A stretch of DNA of 64,000 bases, taken from contig JAVGWX010000013.1 in assembly GCA_036924085.1 (NCBI GenBank), positions 56,585,152-56,649,151 on the forward strand, given 5' to 3'. The first letter of the stretch is position 1. Each line of letters begins with the position of its first letter. This document shows, in pieces, positions 10,066 to 21,300 of this stretch. Under the pieces are notes generated by a model. The model saw only the letters and a list, made by a program, of their open reading frames with translations. It was not told the DNA's origin and ran no database searches. The position numbers were made by a program, and so were the translations under genes. Source of the DNA: Ariolimax columbianus. Its lineage: Eukaryota > Mollusca > Gastropoda > Stylommatophora > Arionidae.

Positions 10066-10790
10066 TGCCACCCCGTATCGAAGGTTGATTGTGATTGGCA
10101 TCTAACATCCTTTGTCTCTTGACAAATTGTCAGTCCATCTGTGATGTTGTCTTCCCACTTATATCGCCGTCTCCCTCTTACCTACCGTCCGTCCATCTTT
10201 ACATCCAGCATTGTTTTCAGCAGTGTGGCGTGTCTCTTTATATCTTGACCTTGATGATCTGTTCCTCAGAGTTGCTGCGGATCCCAAATTCGCCTCCAGC
10301 GAATCCTGTGTTCTGCCACGGAAGTCCAGTGCACGGTAAGCCCTCCTCCAGAGGCGTATCGGATGTTGTTGTGTACAGTAAGGGAGTCTGACAAACGCAT
10401 TTGGTTTTCCCCGCGGTCTCTGTTTACATCAGGGGTAGCAGATTACTGTTGCGTCCTCCATTGACCATCTTTTCGTTTTAACATATGACCTGCCCATCTA
10501 TGTTTTGCCCTCTCTGTATATAATTACCGAATCATTCACCAAGGACAAGTGTGTTATGTCAGAATTGTGGAGACCATACATACCTTGGTTCTGGAGAGTG
10601 ATTCCGATCAAGCGTCTCTCAAAAGAGGCCTGGGTCACTCTCAATTCGTTATCCAGTGACTTTGTTAGTGTCCATGTGTCAGCATCGTAGCACATCGCAA
10701 GGAGTACAATGGAATTGAAGAGAGAGGTTCTTGGGTTCTGCTCATGTCAACCGTGCAGGACCGTGTTAACAGTTTCTTTATATGTACAAA
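10066..10790 (-). mobile_element. LINE 3' portion (ERRLIGITL type)
   Basis: The minus-strand frame 10498-10695 carries AMCYDADTWTLTKSLDNELRV and ASFERRLIGITLQN, matching the LINE block usually seen as YGAETWTLTK...RMLGITLRDR. Downstream, in other frames, are WSMEDATV and QRPRGKP-like stretches. In an intact element this follows the RT active site. Several stops and frameshifts are present. Confidence 0.7.
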
Positions 10791-10849
10791 ATAGTGTATA
10801 GGCCTAAATGTTATCTCCATTAGCATTTCTCTTCCCATTGGCAATCTTT

Positions 10850-11340
10850 TCAGGTCAGGTCATCTCGTAACCGGTGAGGTCGTTGGGGCACACATGATGA
10901 CATCCTCACAACACCACCCCACCCTTCTCTGTCAGCGGCCGCTGCCTGTGACTCTTCTGGACGGAGATTAGTCCATTCTTTTATGTTGTCCTCCCATCTC
11001 TTTTTGGGGACACCTCTTTGTCGTCTGCCATGCATCTTTCCGTGGAGGATTGTATTTGCAAGACCATTTGATCTCGATATGTGACCGTACCAAGCGAGTT
11101 TCCTTCTTTTGACAGTTGCCAAGAGGTCTTCAAACGGTCCTATTGCTGTTGTAATTCTATCTTGTATTTCCTCATCTCTTCATGATCTCCTTATTTGTTC
11201 GCTCTTCCATCCATGAGATGCGACCAACATTTCAAAGCTTAAATTTAATCCACAAGCTAATTGTTTCCGCACCAAAGAGCAAAGACGAATATATATCGTA
11301 TATCACCTGACGCCTCTCATTTTCAATGCATTTGTTGACT
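10850..11340 (-). mobile_element. LINE-R copy 1, 3' portion
   Basis: The frame 10850-11122 on the minus strand reads ATVKRRKLAWYGHISRSNGL, KKRWEDNIKEWTNLRPEE and the terminal CVPQRPHRLRDDLT before a stop. The sister copy at 40815-41990 has the same end (CVPQRPDGLRDELN). Upstream to 11340 the similarity continues through DEEIQDRITTAIGPFEDL. The 5' part, including the RT active site, is absent. Confidence 0.8.
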
Positions 11341-11349
11341 GTCGGGATG

Positions 11350-11525
11350 TCTTCTTCTTCTTCTTCTTCTTCTTCTACGTTCGTTCTCAATCCCTTGCTA
11401 CCAAGCCCTGAATAGGGCTTTGCAAGTAGCAGGGTTTAGTCCGGAGAACGGAATGCGTCGTGTCGCTAGTTTCCATCTTGACTGCGATATTTGCACCTTT
11501 CGGTCAGACACATCCGTCGTCTGGA
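11350..11525 (-). mobile_element. SINE-B copy 3, short form
   Basis: A (CTT)8 tail on the plus strand (11352-11376) leads into CGTTCGTTCTCAATCCC, then GGAGAACGGAATGCG, TGCGATATTTGCACCTTTCGGTC and ACACATCCGTCGTC. It has the CTAG variant shared with copies 2 and 7. Its 5' end is near 11525. Confidence 0.85.
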
Positions 11526-11999
11526 TGTCAATATATTTTTCATGTTGTTAAAGGTGTTGTTTGCCATTCATTTTGTCTTCTACATCTTCCATTACGTGCT
11601 AACATCACACAATGTGATCAGATCGCCGAACGAAATAGCAACGTGGAGCTCACTCAGAGAGTGCAAGCCGTCTGGAAGAACAGAACTCACAACGAACCCA
11701 CGATTAACTCCTCACATGTTTGTCACAGGTGTAGCAGAATCTGCCGTGCCAGGATTGGATTTTACAGTCACACGAGATCACATCTCGCAGCAAAAATCTG
11801 ACGATGTCACCGTATTCGCTTGTGATTGGCAACAATTATTGTTATATAAGGGCCGCAGTTGGAGCAGTGAATGATCTAACAGCAGTCAGCGACACATAGC
11901 TACTGCTTGCATCAGGGTCAGTGACTCATAACTAACTAAGACTATATTTCGCTTCCAAGTGGCGACAGATATTAGGGATCGAAAAGTGGAAGTACATCC
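11526..11999. other. No recognised feature
   Basis: Overlapping frames of 113 and 127 codons run into this stretch from the SINE-B copy. They show no domain I recognise and are probably chance. Confidence 0.4.
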
Positions 12000-12110
12000 A
12001 GTCCAAAAATAACTTGCTGAAACCGGACGTGTCAGGATGAAAGGCGCAGAAATCGTAAGATAGCTGTCAACTACGATACAACGTCACACACGTCCTAATC
12101 AGGACTAACG
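12000..12110 (+). mobile_element. Divergent SINE-B fragment
   Basis: TGCTGAAACCGGACGTGTCAGG, followed by GAAAGGCGCAGAAATCGTAAG and ACTACGATACAACG, follows the SINE-B core in order but with many changes. It has no tail. Confidence 0.5.
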
Positions 12111-12135
12111 CCGAGGGAAAACGAGATCGATGACT

Positions 12136-13155
12136 ATGTTTCTGGTTAGACGTCTTTCTGGTTAGACATCTTTCTGGTTGGGCATCTTTCTGGTTAGACA
12201 TCTTTCTGGTTAGACATCTTTCTGGTTAGACATCTTTCTGGTTAGACATTGTTCTGGTTAAACATATTTCTGGTTAGACATCTTTCTGGTTGGGCATCTT
12301 TCTGGTTAGACATCTTTCTGGTTAGGCATATTTCTGGTTAGACATCTTTCTGGTTGGGCATCTTTGTGGTTGGACATCTTTCTGGTTGGGCATCTTTCTG
12401 GTTAGTCATTTCTGTGATTAGTCATCGTTCTGGTTAGTCATCTTTATGGTTAGTCATTTTTCTGGTTAGTCATCTTTCTGGTTGGTCATCTTTCTGGTTA
12501 GACATCTTTCTGGTTAGACATTGTTCTGGTTAGACATCTTTCTGGTTAGACATTGTTCTGGTTAAACATATTTCTGGTTAGACATCTTTCTGGTTGGGCA
12601 TCTTTGTGGTTGGACCTCTTCTGGTTGGGCATCTTTGTGGTTGGACATCTTTCTGGTTGGACATCTTTGTGGTTGGACATCTTTCTGGTTGGGCATCTTT
12701 GTGGTTGGACATCTTTCTGGTTAGTCATTTCTGTGATTAGTCATCGTTCTGGTTAGTCATCTTTATGGTTAGTCATTTTTCTGGTTAGTCATCTTTCTGG
12801 TTGGTCATCTTTCTGATTAAATATCTATTTGGTTAGACATCTTTCTGGCTAGACATCTTTCTGGTTTGACTTCTTTCTGATTAGACATCTATGTGGTTAG
12901 TCATTTTGCTGGTTAGGCATATTTGCTGGTTAGGCATATTTGCTGGTTATACATTTTTCTGGGTAGATATTTTTGTGGTTAGACATTTTTCTGGTTAGAC
13001 GTTTTTCTCGTAAAGCCATCTTTCTGGTTAGACATCTTTCTAGTTAGACATTTTTCTGGTTAGACATTTTTCTCATTAGACATTTTTCTGGTTAGACGTC
13101 TTTCTCGTTAGACGTCTTTCTGGTTAGATATTTTTCTAGCTAGTCATCTTTCTCT
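12136..13155. repeat. 16-bp satellite (CATCTTTCTGGTTAGA), about 1 kb, with higher-order structure
   Basis: The array is built of about 63 variants of CATCTTTCTGGTTAGA. Distinct variant strings recur at long range. GACATTGTTCTGGTTAAACA occurs at 12245 and 12549 (304 bp apart, 19 units). GTTAGTCATTTCTGTGATTA occurs at 12401 and 12720 (319 bp apart). A block of about 20 units was therefore duplicated. The right-hand third (12830-13155) is more degenerate. Confidence 0.95.
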
Positions 13156-13496
13156 TATCGAAATGTGTAACTGTTGTACAAGTATATTGCGGCTCCTGTT
13201 GTTGTACCAACAGTGGCACTTACTAATACATGCCTCCCTAGTTTGTTCTTTGCTAAGCTCCAGTCATGAGAATACCCATACTTGTTTTCATCCACCATAA
13301 GCAGGTGACTTTACGTGTTCGTTTTAGTACGATCACGTCTCCACCTACGGAAAGTAATGGCAACCTACCATATTGCACACTTGCCAGGAAACTTATAACA
13401 GCCAAATAGGTTGGCGGTTTTGAGAAGTGACGTTCTGCACAGGACATGTTACTTACTTTTACTTTGCCCTAGATAAATGTCGTCCAAGAGAATAGT
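13156..13496. other. No recognised feature
   Basis: A 64-codon minus-strand frame (13253-13447) has no recognisable motif. Confidence 0.4.
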
Positions 13497-13842
13497 TCAC
13501 AATTGTTGTTGTTTGTTGTTAAAGCCCACAATGAGTAAGTTTTCTCTTTTGTACGCCCTGAAAAGGGCGTTAAGTGGCGGGTTGTAGTAGCTTCCTACAC
13601 ATCCCGAGCGTGCTGATAAAGGTGGACCGTGGTCCTCCGTGAGGTTGTGCTATGCTTGGCTTCATCGACGTGGCGCTCGCTACTACAGGGATCACATCGA
13701 TCCACATCTTCAGACTGCCGCTTTCCAGGGAACGCTACATGGAAGAGCGATTGTGGTTTTAATCGGGGCATTGACCCTGCCGCGACGGCCTGGTCAGTAT
13801 TTTGTGTCTGACTGGACTAGCGTCTCGGTTCTCCATGGTTCA
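13497..13842 (-). mobile_element. SINE-C copy 2
   Basis: TTGTTGTTGTTTGTTGTT at the low end is the reverse of the (AAC)n tail. It is followed by CACAATGAGTAAG, ACGCCCTGAAAAGGGCGTTAAG, GGGTTGTAGTAGC and ACATCCCGAGCGTGCTG. The far end carries TGGTCAGTATTTTGTG, related to the 37-bp repeat in copy 1. It abuts the ATT-rich tail of the LINE at 13843. Confidence 0.75.
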
Positions 13843-14256
13843 TAATAATAATGTTCGCTTAGGCGTCTGAGGCCCGTTGCGTCGGTCGGCCACATCCATG
13901 ACCCACATCTGTGGCGTGGTTCCAGGCCTCGTCCAGGACGGGGGAAGATGTTGCTATTTGCTGGGGTCATACTGTTCTGGGACGGCCTCTTCTGCGCCTT
14001 CAGCTGGTCGGGGGAAGCCGTTTGGTGCCGAGGAACGACTTGTGTAGTATCTTGTGGGCAGAGGTTTCCTGGTCCAGCCGTTCAACATGACCGAACAAAA
14101 AAACTCGGCGCCGGTCAAGAATTTCTGAGATTGGGTGGAAGCCTGTTTTAGCAGAGACCTCCACGTTGCGGATGTAGTCATACCATCGGATTCCCAGGAT
14201 AAGTTGCTGCTTGCGCAAGTGAAATGCTTCCAATCTCGACATGGAGTTCATTTATT
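13843..14256 (-). mobile_element. LINE 3' end (LGIRWYD / LFGHVERLD type)
   Basis: The minus-strand frame 14000-14251 reads RLEAFHLRKQQLILGIRWYD, then RRRVFLFGHVERLDQETSAH. Shifted frames then give RRRRGRP and DEAWNHATDVGHG. The element ends with an ATTATTATTATG tail at 13843. The layout is typical of the last about 400 bp of a widely distributed LINE type. It is 5'-truncated and frameshifted near 14003. Confidence 0.8.
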
Positions 14257-14821
14257 GATTGTCTATTTCTGGTAATAAACGAGAGGGATAAAAACTCTAA
14301 CAGATGACCTCAGTTGTGAAATGGCTGCAGTAATACAATTACAATTTGGAAATATATTTATGCTTTGTGCTATTTTGGAAAGGGGGAAGCATGACCTTCA
14401 AGGATTAATCTGCGAAAACGCATTGATCTGGGGCAAGTGTATTTAGACATATCACAGCTGATATTGTTTCTTTCCGTATTCTCGCTTTATTCATATTGGA
14501 AAATACGCGTAGTATCATGAAAGAAAAATCATCCATCGCGTTTTGGAGGGTCCTCTGACTATAATATCAAAATGTGTTTCTGGTAACATGGATTGTGCTC
14601 TAGTTTGTGTCATTGGCTGAAGTCGATATCAACAGCTGTAGCAGTCTGCTCACATGTTTGTATTCAGATTTGTGTGTACTCAACTTTATAAATCGATTAC
14701 AATTTTTAAGCAGTATCTACATTGGCGACCACGTACTTCATAATTATGCGCATCTAAAGGCTGCTTGCAGACATGTGATACATTAAGCTACTTCGCTTAA
14801 CAATTAGAATTACAACAACAA
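14257..14821. other. No recognised feature
   Basis: This is AT-rich sequence with no motif I can place. Confidence 0.45.
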
Positions 14822-15241
14822 AAAACAGAAACGGTCATAAAATGATTGAAGAGATTTCACCAGCTGTTTTGCAAATATGAACTTAATCTTTGTCTATCAT
14901 CACATAAAACAGAAACGGTCATAAAATGATTGAAGAGATTTCACCAGCTGTTTTGCAAATATGAACTTAATCTTTGTCTATCATCACATAAAACAGAAAC
15001 GGTCATAAAATGATTGAAGAGATTTCACCAGCTGTTTTGCAAATATGAACTTAATCTTTGTCTATCATCACATAAAACAGAAACGGTCATAAAATGATTG
15101 AAGAGATTTCACCAGCTGTTTTGCAAATATGAACTTAATCTTTGTCTATCATCACATAAAACAGAAACGGTCATAAAATGATTGAAGAGATTTCACCAGC
15201 TGTTTTGCAAATATGAACTTAATCTTTGTCTATCATCCCAT
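14822..15241. repeat. 84-bp tandem repeat, five copies
   Basis: AAAACAGAAACGGTCATAAA starts units at 14822, 14906, 14990, 15074 and 15158. The copies are almost identical, so the array is young or recently homogenised. Confidence 0.97.
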
Positions 15242-15425
15242 TAAACAGAAATGATTAGGAAATTATGATGGAAAACAGAAATGGTTAGGAAATTATGATG
15301 GAAAACAGAAATGGTTAGGAAATTATGATGGAAAACAGAAATGGTTTGGAAATTATGATGGAAAACAGAAATGGTTAGGAAATTATGATGGAAAATATAA
15401 ATAATTAGGAAGTTATGAGGAAAAA
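15242..15425. repeat. 30-bp tandem repeat, about six copies
   Basis: Units of AAAACAGAAATGGTTAGGAA and onward repeat every 30 bp directly after the 84-bp array. The first ten bases (AAAACAGAAA) are the same in both arrays, which suggests the second grew from the edge of the first. Confidence 0.95.
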
Positions 15426-15429
15426 CAGA

Positions 15430-15800
15430 AAAACCGACCTACAGTGACTAGAAAAGATAAGAATTCGAGTTGATTTAATTCAGGTTTCAAGATAATCAAC
15501 GGAAAGGATCAATTAGACTATAACAAGTTTTTTCCCTCAAAATATAACCACCTAAAAGAACAAGGGGGCATAGCTACAAATTAATTAAAGAAAGGTCCAT
15601 ATTAGAAATTAGGAAATATTTTTTTTAGTCAGACAGTGGCGAATGCTTGGAATGCATTGTCACACGAGGTAGTCGAGCAGGGACAAATAATGCATTAAAA
15701 ATCGGTTGAATGCGCATAGTTTTTAGAGCAAGGAAATGTAAATTAAACTGGTAGTATACAAACTCTGCAGTCTTCTAAACCAGTATACAGATGTTAATTT
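15430..15800 (+). mobile_element. LINE-C (CR1-like) 3' fragment
   Basis: The stretch follows the family C-terminus: LEKRRI-like GACTAGAAAAGATAAG, IINGKDQLDYNKFF, RSILEIRKYFF, SDSGECLECI and the TGGTAGTATACAAACTCTGCAG end block. It matches copies at 38004, 46275, 52190 and 58585. No endonuclease or RT active site is present in this copy. Confidence 0.8.
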
Positions 15801-16109
15801 TTAGTTAAGTAAACAACCTCGCATGTTTTCCAGATCGACAACGCATGTACGTGATATCATCAAATTGTGTTTTCACTAAATTACGTAAAAATGGAACCTG
15901 AGTCATGGTCGTGATAGTAGTGTCCCTGCGAGAGGAACCTGCCTCCTAACAGGCGCGTAAGCAGAGTTTGCGGATTGCTGAAAGGCCTCCAAATTTGGAG
16001 ATTAGCTGCAAATAAATAAGCAGTCATGGACAAAAACGGGTCGACAGGCATGGAGGCTGTAAGGAGGCAGCCGATCCACCATGCAAAGACACAACAGACT
16101 GATCACCTG

Positions 16110-16915
16110 TTTGTCTTAACAAACATAGAGAAAACCGGACTGATCTGAATGGCGACGAATGGGCGAGAAATAAGGACCACGATTTACGGAACATGGATGT
16201 ACGAGGTATAAACGGAAAAGAAAATTAACGTATAGAGGAGATGAGAGCAAAATTAACAGTCTGGCACTTACAGAAACAAAGAAAAAGGGACAGGGCGTTC
16301 TGGACCATGACGGTAACATGTTATACTACAGCAGAGTTCCCATGACTGAAAGGCCCAGGGAAGGGGTGGGCTGTATAGTGGATAGTAATAACAAAGCAAA
16401 CATTTACGGATGGAAGTTCATTTCAGAATGACTGATGGTTCTAAGTCTACAAGAGAAGGATAGTCCAATGGATACCATCACTGTGTATGCACTAAACAAA
16501 GATGAGAGCACGGACATAAAAGATGAATTGTATGAGCTCCTTCAAAGGACCGTTGACGATTGCCATAATGAAATACTTCTCCTTGGAAACTTCAACGCAA
16601 GAGTTTGAAACGACTATTGTAAATCGGATGGAGTGATCGGTAGGTATGGAGAAGATGTCTTAAATGAATGGAAAACGACTGCTGAGATTCTGCAGAGAAT
16701 AAAACCTTGTTATCACAAATGCAAGGTTTCCACACAAGCGTACCAATGCCTACACAAGATGTGAGTCGGCAATAAATAAAAGATCCATAACTGACTATGC
16801 GATAGTGAGGAAAACTGGTTACAAGCACGTGACGGATGCTAGAGTGTTCAGAGGACCAGAGATAGGAAGCGACCACTACCTAGTTAAAATAAAGAGAGAA
16901 ATCGAAAATTACTAT
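16110..16915 (+). pseudogene. LINE-E endonuclease (APE-type) remnant
   Basis: Across shifting frames the order is NMDVRGINGKEN (near 16190), LTETKKKGQG (near 16270), ILLLGNFNARV (near 16580) and GSDHYLVKIKRE (16866-16900). These match the catalytic blocks of APE-type LINE endonucleases. The usual GDFN block reads GNFN here, which removes a conserved Asp. In an intact LINE this domain nicks the target to prime reverse transcription. At least five frame breaks are present. Confidence 0.8.
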
Positions 16916-17071
16916 CCAGCCAGGCAACACCCATCAACAAGCAAGAAACATAATAACACACAAGGATAAAATAAAATTAAGGCTTAGAAACTAAGAGAAC
17001 CAGATGTTAAGAGGAGATACCAAGGGCTCATAACAACAGCAACGGGAAGAATAGAGGAATCTGAAGAAGAT

Positions 17072-18532
17072 ATGGAAATGCTCTGGGTAAAATTCAAAGA
17101 CATCCTCAAAGAGGCTGCAGTAAAGACATGCGGTCAAACCAGAGAAGCGTGGAAAAGAAAGAGTACACCATGGTGGACAGAAGAAGTGAAAATAATAATA
17201 CGAGAAAAGAAAGAGGCATGGAAGCAATACCTAGGGGCTAGGAATATAACAGAACAAACAAAGAAATATAAAGAATATGTAAATTTTAGAACTGAAGAAA
17301 AGAAGACTGTGCTCAAGGCCAAACAGAAATCCTGGGAGGAATTTGGAGAGAAACTGGAAAATAATGCTGGAGAAAACCAGAAACTTCTACAGGACCTTAA
17401 AGAACATGAGAAGGAAAAGGAATGCCCCCTGAAATTTGTTAAAGATAGACAAGGTGCGCTGCTGACCACCCCAGAAGGGGTAATGACCAAATGAAAACAA
17501 TATTTCTCAGATCTTGGAGTGGAGGAAAATCAAGCTCTGGAAGTAACAGTCCAAATTCAAGAAGATGGAGCCGTGGAGGGAAATGATAATATCACAATGA
17601 AAGAACTAAAGGCAGCATTGGAGAAAATTAAGATGAGTAAAGCAGCAGGACATGATGGTATAACACCAGAAATGGATAAAAACATAGGAATGGCAGGAGC
17701 GATACTATTCATTGAGATTCTCAAGGCAGCATGGCGCCACAAGAAGATACCAAGAGATTGGGAGGTTGCCATAATAATAACAATATTTAAAAAGGGTGAC
17801 AATCGACAATGTGAAAATCACAGAGGTATTTCACTTCTCAGTGTCCACGGGAAAGTCTACTCTAGGGTCCTACAACGGCGATTAAGAGGTCTGGCAGAGT
17901 CAAATATGGACGAAACTCAATGTGGGTTTAGGGCAAACAGAAGTACTCAAGACCTTATCTTTACACTCAGACAGCTAAGTGAAAAGGCTCTTGAATATGA
18001 TAAAGAAATGCATCTCTGCTTTTTGGATTTGGAGAAAGCATTTGATAAAGTTCCTTGGGACAAACTCTAGGAGTGCCTGACAAGGAAGAACATCCCAGGA
18101 TCCCTGATCTCTGCCATACAGAGTTTCTATAAAACATGCAGAAATTATGCGTGGACATCAAATCAAAAGTAAGAAGAGTTCAAGACCACTAGCGGAGTAA
18201 GACAGGGGGACATTCTATCACCGTACCTTTTCATACTCCTCGTGGATGAAGTCATCAAATCCTGCAAGGAACGGACAAAAAAGTATAAATTAGGGTACTG
18301 GAAGATGAGACCAAGTTACATATCGGAACTAGCGTTTGCAGATGATGTGGCCCTGATCACGAAATCCGAGGCAAATCTCCAGATCAACTTGCAGGTCTGG
18401 GAAGAAGAGTTGAAGAAGAGGGGAATGCACATCCGCAACTCCAAAACAAAAACCATGGTGATCGCCAAAGATGAGAAGAGACATCAGATGGGAACACAAG
18501 GACTGGACAGATCAGTCACTTCAAATATCTAG
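17072..18532 (+). pseudogene. LINE-E reverse transcriptase remnant
   Basis: Open pieces at 17072-17494, 17519-18070 and 18242-18532 share a logical order. The first is a Lys/Glu-rich linker. The second holds KAAGHDGITPEM, HRGISLLSVHGKVYSRVLQR, CGFRANRSTQDL and LCFLDLEKAFDKVPW. The stretch around 18184 gives TTSGVRQGDILSPYLF. The third holds LAFADDVALI, with both catalytic Asp residues at about 18340. Stops at 17492 and 18068 and frame changes at about 18070 and 18530 break the protein. All canonical RT blocks are present. Confidence 0.85.
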
Positions 18533-18534
18533 GA

Positions 18535-19145
18535 GTGTTAATAGACTGCAGGGGAGGAATCAAAGAAGAGTTAATTGCACGAAGGCAACAGCTGGTAGAC
18601 TTTTCCATGCAATAAACAGAGGATTCCTCCGTAAAAGAGAAATAAACAGGAAAAAAAAGATGGATGTATACCGCTCGACCTATGTGCCTGTCATGACATA
18701 TGGATGTGTCATGGGCAATGACTACAGTCCGAGAAATGCAACTACAAACTTCAGAAATGAGGTATCTAAGAAAGGCGGTTCAGGTAACGAAAAGGGACAA
18801 TATCCGTAACCAGACAATATGTAGCAATCTCGAAGTCCAATCCCTGCAGACACGAGTGGAGCAGTCCCAACTACAGTGGTTTGACCATATCTGTAGAATG
18901 GAAGAAGATCGGATACCAAAGCGGTCATGGGAGATATAAATTCAAGGACTGAGACCCCAAGGACATCCCAAAGTACGTAGGGAAGACAACATACGACAGT
19001 CCCCAAGTGACCGAGAGCTAGATTGGAAAAAGGCCAGGAGAAATACAGCGGATAGAGCAGTGTGGCGTTCTCTATGGAAAACGTCTACACCTCACGGTAG
19101 AAGTGGAGCGACTAAGAAATTAAGAAAGTCGTATCACGGCAATTG
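18535..19145 (+). pseudogene. LINE-E C-terminal region
   Basis: Frames here give FKYLGVLIDCRGGIKEEL, MYRSTYVPVMTYGC-like sequence, MRYLRKAVQVTKRDNIRNQ and QLQWFDHICRMEEDRIPKRS. This is the usual tail of an RT polyprotein. Frames shift at least three times. The end of the element is placed near 19145 because coding-like similarity stops there. Confidence 0.7.
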
Positions 19146-19669
19146 GAAACATAAGAAACCAAATTAAATGTCACAGAATTAAAACAACATGAGCAGCAAA
19201 ATGGCGCCTAACAGGCAGCGAGTCAAATTTTTCTCTAGTGTTTTAGTCAACCATGGATGCCATCATATTATGAACTTGACCGGAATTCGCACAAGTCGAC
19301 GACTTAAACTTGTATCCACTGAAACGTGCTTGCGTTGGGCAACTTTTATGTTCATTACAAACAGGCTCATGGGAAACGTAATAAGCATTTTCCCAACGAC
19401 TAATCTCATGTTATTTTTTTTGAAAATGTGTTGATTTAGTACGTTTCACAATGTTTGCCTCGTTTTAAAATTGAATATCTCAGCTTCCATTTGAACAAAA
19501 TATTGAAATTTTGCATAAAACCTGCAGATCACCATGTACCAAGCGTGAATATTTGTTGTTCTTATGCACAAATATATGGTATACCATTTTTTTAAATTTA
19601 TAGCATGGGATAAAATGACTGTGGAAAAGGATGCCATGCAGAGACGGACGGAGTGTTGCTCCCAGCTTT
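19146..19669. other. No recognised feature
   Basis: This AT-rich stretch separates LINE-E from LINE-R copy 2. No motif is visible. Confidence 0.45.
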
Positions 19670-21300
19670 ACAATATTTAGTCTTCTAGAGATCCTAGAGA
19701 TGTAATCACAGCAGACCAACTAGAACAGGAAAATAACTTTAGCATCATGCGTGAAGAAGTTGAGGTGGTGGTTAGATCTCTTAAAAAGGGTAAAGCGGCC
19801 GAAGTTAATAACATACCAGGCAAACTATTAATTTTCGGAAGGACAGTGGTGACATATTTTCTAACAAACATCTGTAACATGATATGGCAGATGGGAGAAC
19901 GACCTATACGTTAGGCAAAATCATTGATCATAGTGATAAGAGAATGGCCCACACAAAATCATTGATCATAGTGATACCAAAGACGGGTAACCTCCAACAG
20001 TGTCAGAACTACAGAACCATCAGTCTGATTAGCCACGCCAGTAACGTTATGCTAAAGGTCATCCTTAACAGACTGCAGCCACAAGCAGAAGAAATTATTG
20101 GGGAAGAACAAGCGGGTTTCTGACCTGATTGAAGCACAATACAACCAATTTGTAACCTGCGCTTGATCAATAAAAAATACACTTAGCATAAACAGAGATT
20201 GTACCAGGTCTTCATTGACTTTAAAAAAGCTTTTGATAGAGTGAGACATGAGGCCCTATGGGAAACTGCGCAAGTACAAGATAGGATGGCAATTTACCCA
20301 CGCCATTGAGAAATTATACTCAGATGCCAGCAGTGCAGTTTACCTCAACGGAACCACAGGTGAGTGGTTCTGCACGACAGTCAGCGTGCGTTAGGGATGT
20401 CTCCTCTCTCTGACACTTTTAAATGTTTTTCTAGAACGCATTGTGTCAGAAGCATTAGATGAACACGTAGGGACGGTTAGTATAGGTGGACGCAAACTCG
20501 CTAAAGTCCGGTTTGCCAACGACATTACCGGTCTGGCTAGAACAGAAACTGAACTTGCAAGGCTAGTCACAAACCTGGACAATGCTGCCCAGAAATGTGG
20601 GAAGGAAATCAGTGCAGAGAAGAGTAAGATCATGGTCAACGCCCCAGAGGGTATTAAAAGTCCGATTATCGTCAAAGGTGAACCTCTAGATAGTGTTACG
20701 CAAATCAAATATCTGGGAACAGAAATGAATGCAGAGGGGTCTAGAGCGGAGATCCAGTCAAAAACAGGGATGGTCATGGTCGTCCTGAACATTGCAAATA
20801 ATCTGAAAAGACAAGAACATTAGCCTTAAATCGAAGCTAACTTTAATGTATACAATGGTCACCTCGGTATATCTCTACGCGTGTGAGATATGGACTTGGA
20901 AATGAGATATTTACAAATGATTTTTGGCATTTCGTATTTAGATCGCGTTACAAACGAAAGTGTTCTTGAAATTGTTAGGAAAGAGTTAGGTCAATATAAA
21001 AACTTATTGACTTTGGAAAAACACGAAAATTGACATGGTATGGACATATATCATGATCTGTGGAGCTGACTAAGACCCTCCTGCAAGGCACTGTGCCTGG
21101 AAAGCGTGGGAGAGGGGGACCAACAAAGAGATGGGAGGAGAATTTAAAGAGTGGACGGGATGGTCTATAGCTGAAACTAATACCCTGGCGAAAAATCGAG
21201 AGGCATGGCGGGAACTGGTTCGACAAACTGCAATAAAGATGCCTTAACGACCTTCTTGGTTACGGGACATGATGATGATGATAGATGATGATGATGAAAA
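19670..21300 (+). mobile_element. LINE-R copy 2, RT to 3' end
   Basis: The copy carries, in order, VEVVVRSLKKGKAAEVNNIPG (19765), CQNYRTISLISHASNVMLKV, VFIDFKKAFDRVRHEALW (20207), YLNGTTGEWF, LERIVSEALDEHVGTVSIGG and VRFANDITGLA (20509). These are followed by QIKYLGTEMNAEGS and a decayed WYGHISR region. It ends with GATGAT repeats at 21269-21295. FADD has become FAND, so the second catalytic Asp is changed to Asn or miswritten. Endonuclease is absent. Confidence 0.85.
20443..20823 (+). pseudogene. LINE-R copy 2 RT active-site fragment
   Basis: The 126-codon frame spans the RT motif FANDITGLART (expected FADD), the primer-grip side SAEKSKIMV and the thumb QIKYLGTEMNAEGSRAEIQ. It ends at a stop before the C-terminal region. 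The upstream palm motif KAFDRVRHEALW lies in another frame. Confidence 0.8.

Larger units (their letters stand above)
15900..19145 (+). mobile_element. LINE-E, longest LINE copy in the window
   Basis: About 3.2 kb carries an apurinic-type endonuclease, then a long charged linker, then a full RT and a C-terminal region (WFDHICRMEEDRIPKRSW). It is the only copy here with endonuclease and RT in one continuous stretch. Frames are broken by several stops and indels, so it cannot move by itself. The exact 5' end is uncertain; the sequence before about 16100 may be 5' UTR. No clear target-site duplication was found. Confidence 0.85.

Noticed and set aside
11460..11874. Overlapping 113- and 127-codon frames as host genes
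   Set aside because: They begin inside a SINE-B copy and have no recognisable domain.
12546..12756. Repetitive frames on both strands of the 16-bp satellite
   Set aside because: Both strands are open at once and the array degenerates without regard to frame.
14822..15425. Evenly spaced repeats resembling repeat-spacer structure
   Set aside because: Whole 84-bp units are identical, so there are no unique spacers; it is a simple tandem repeat.
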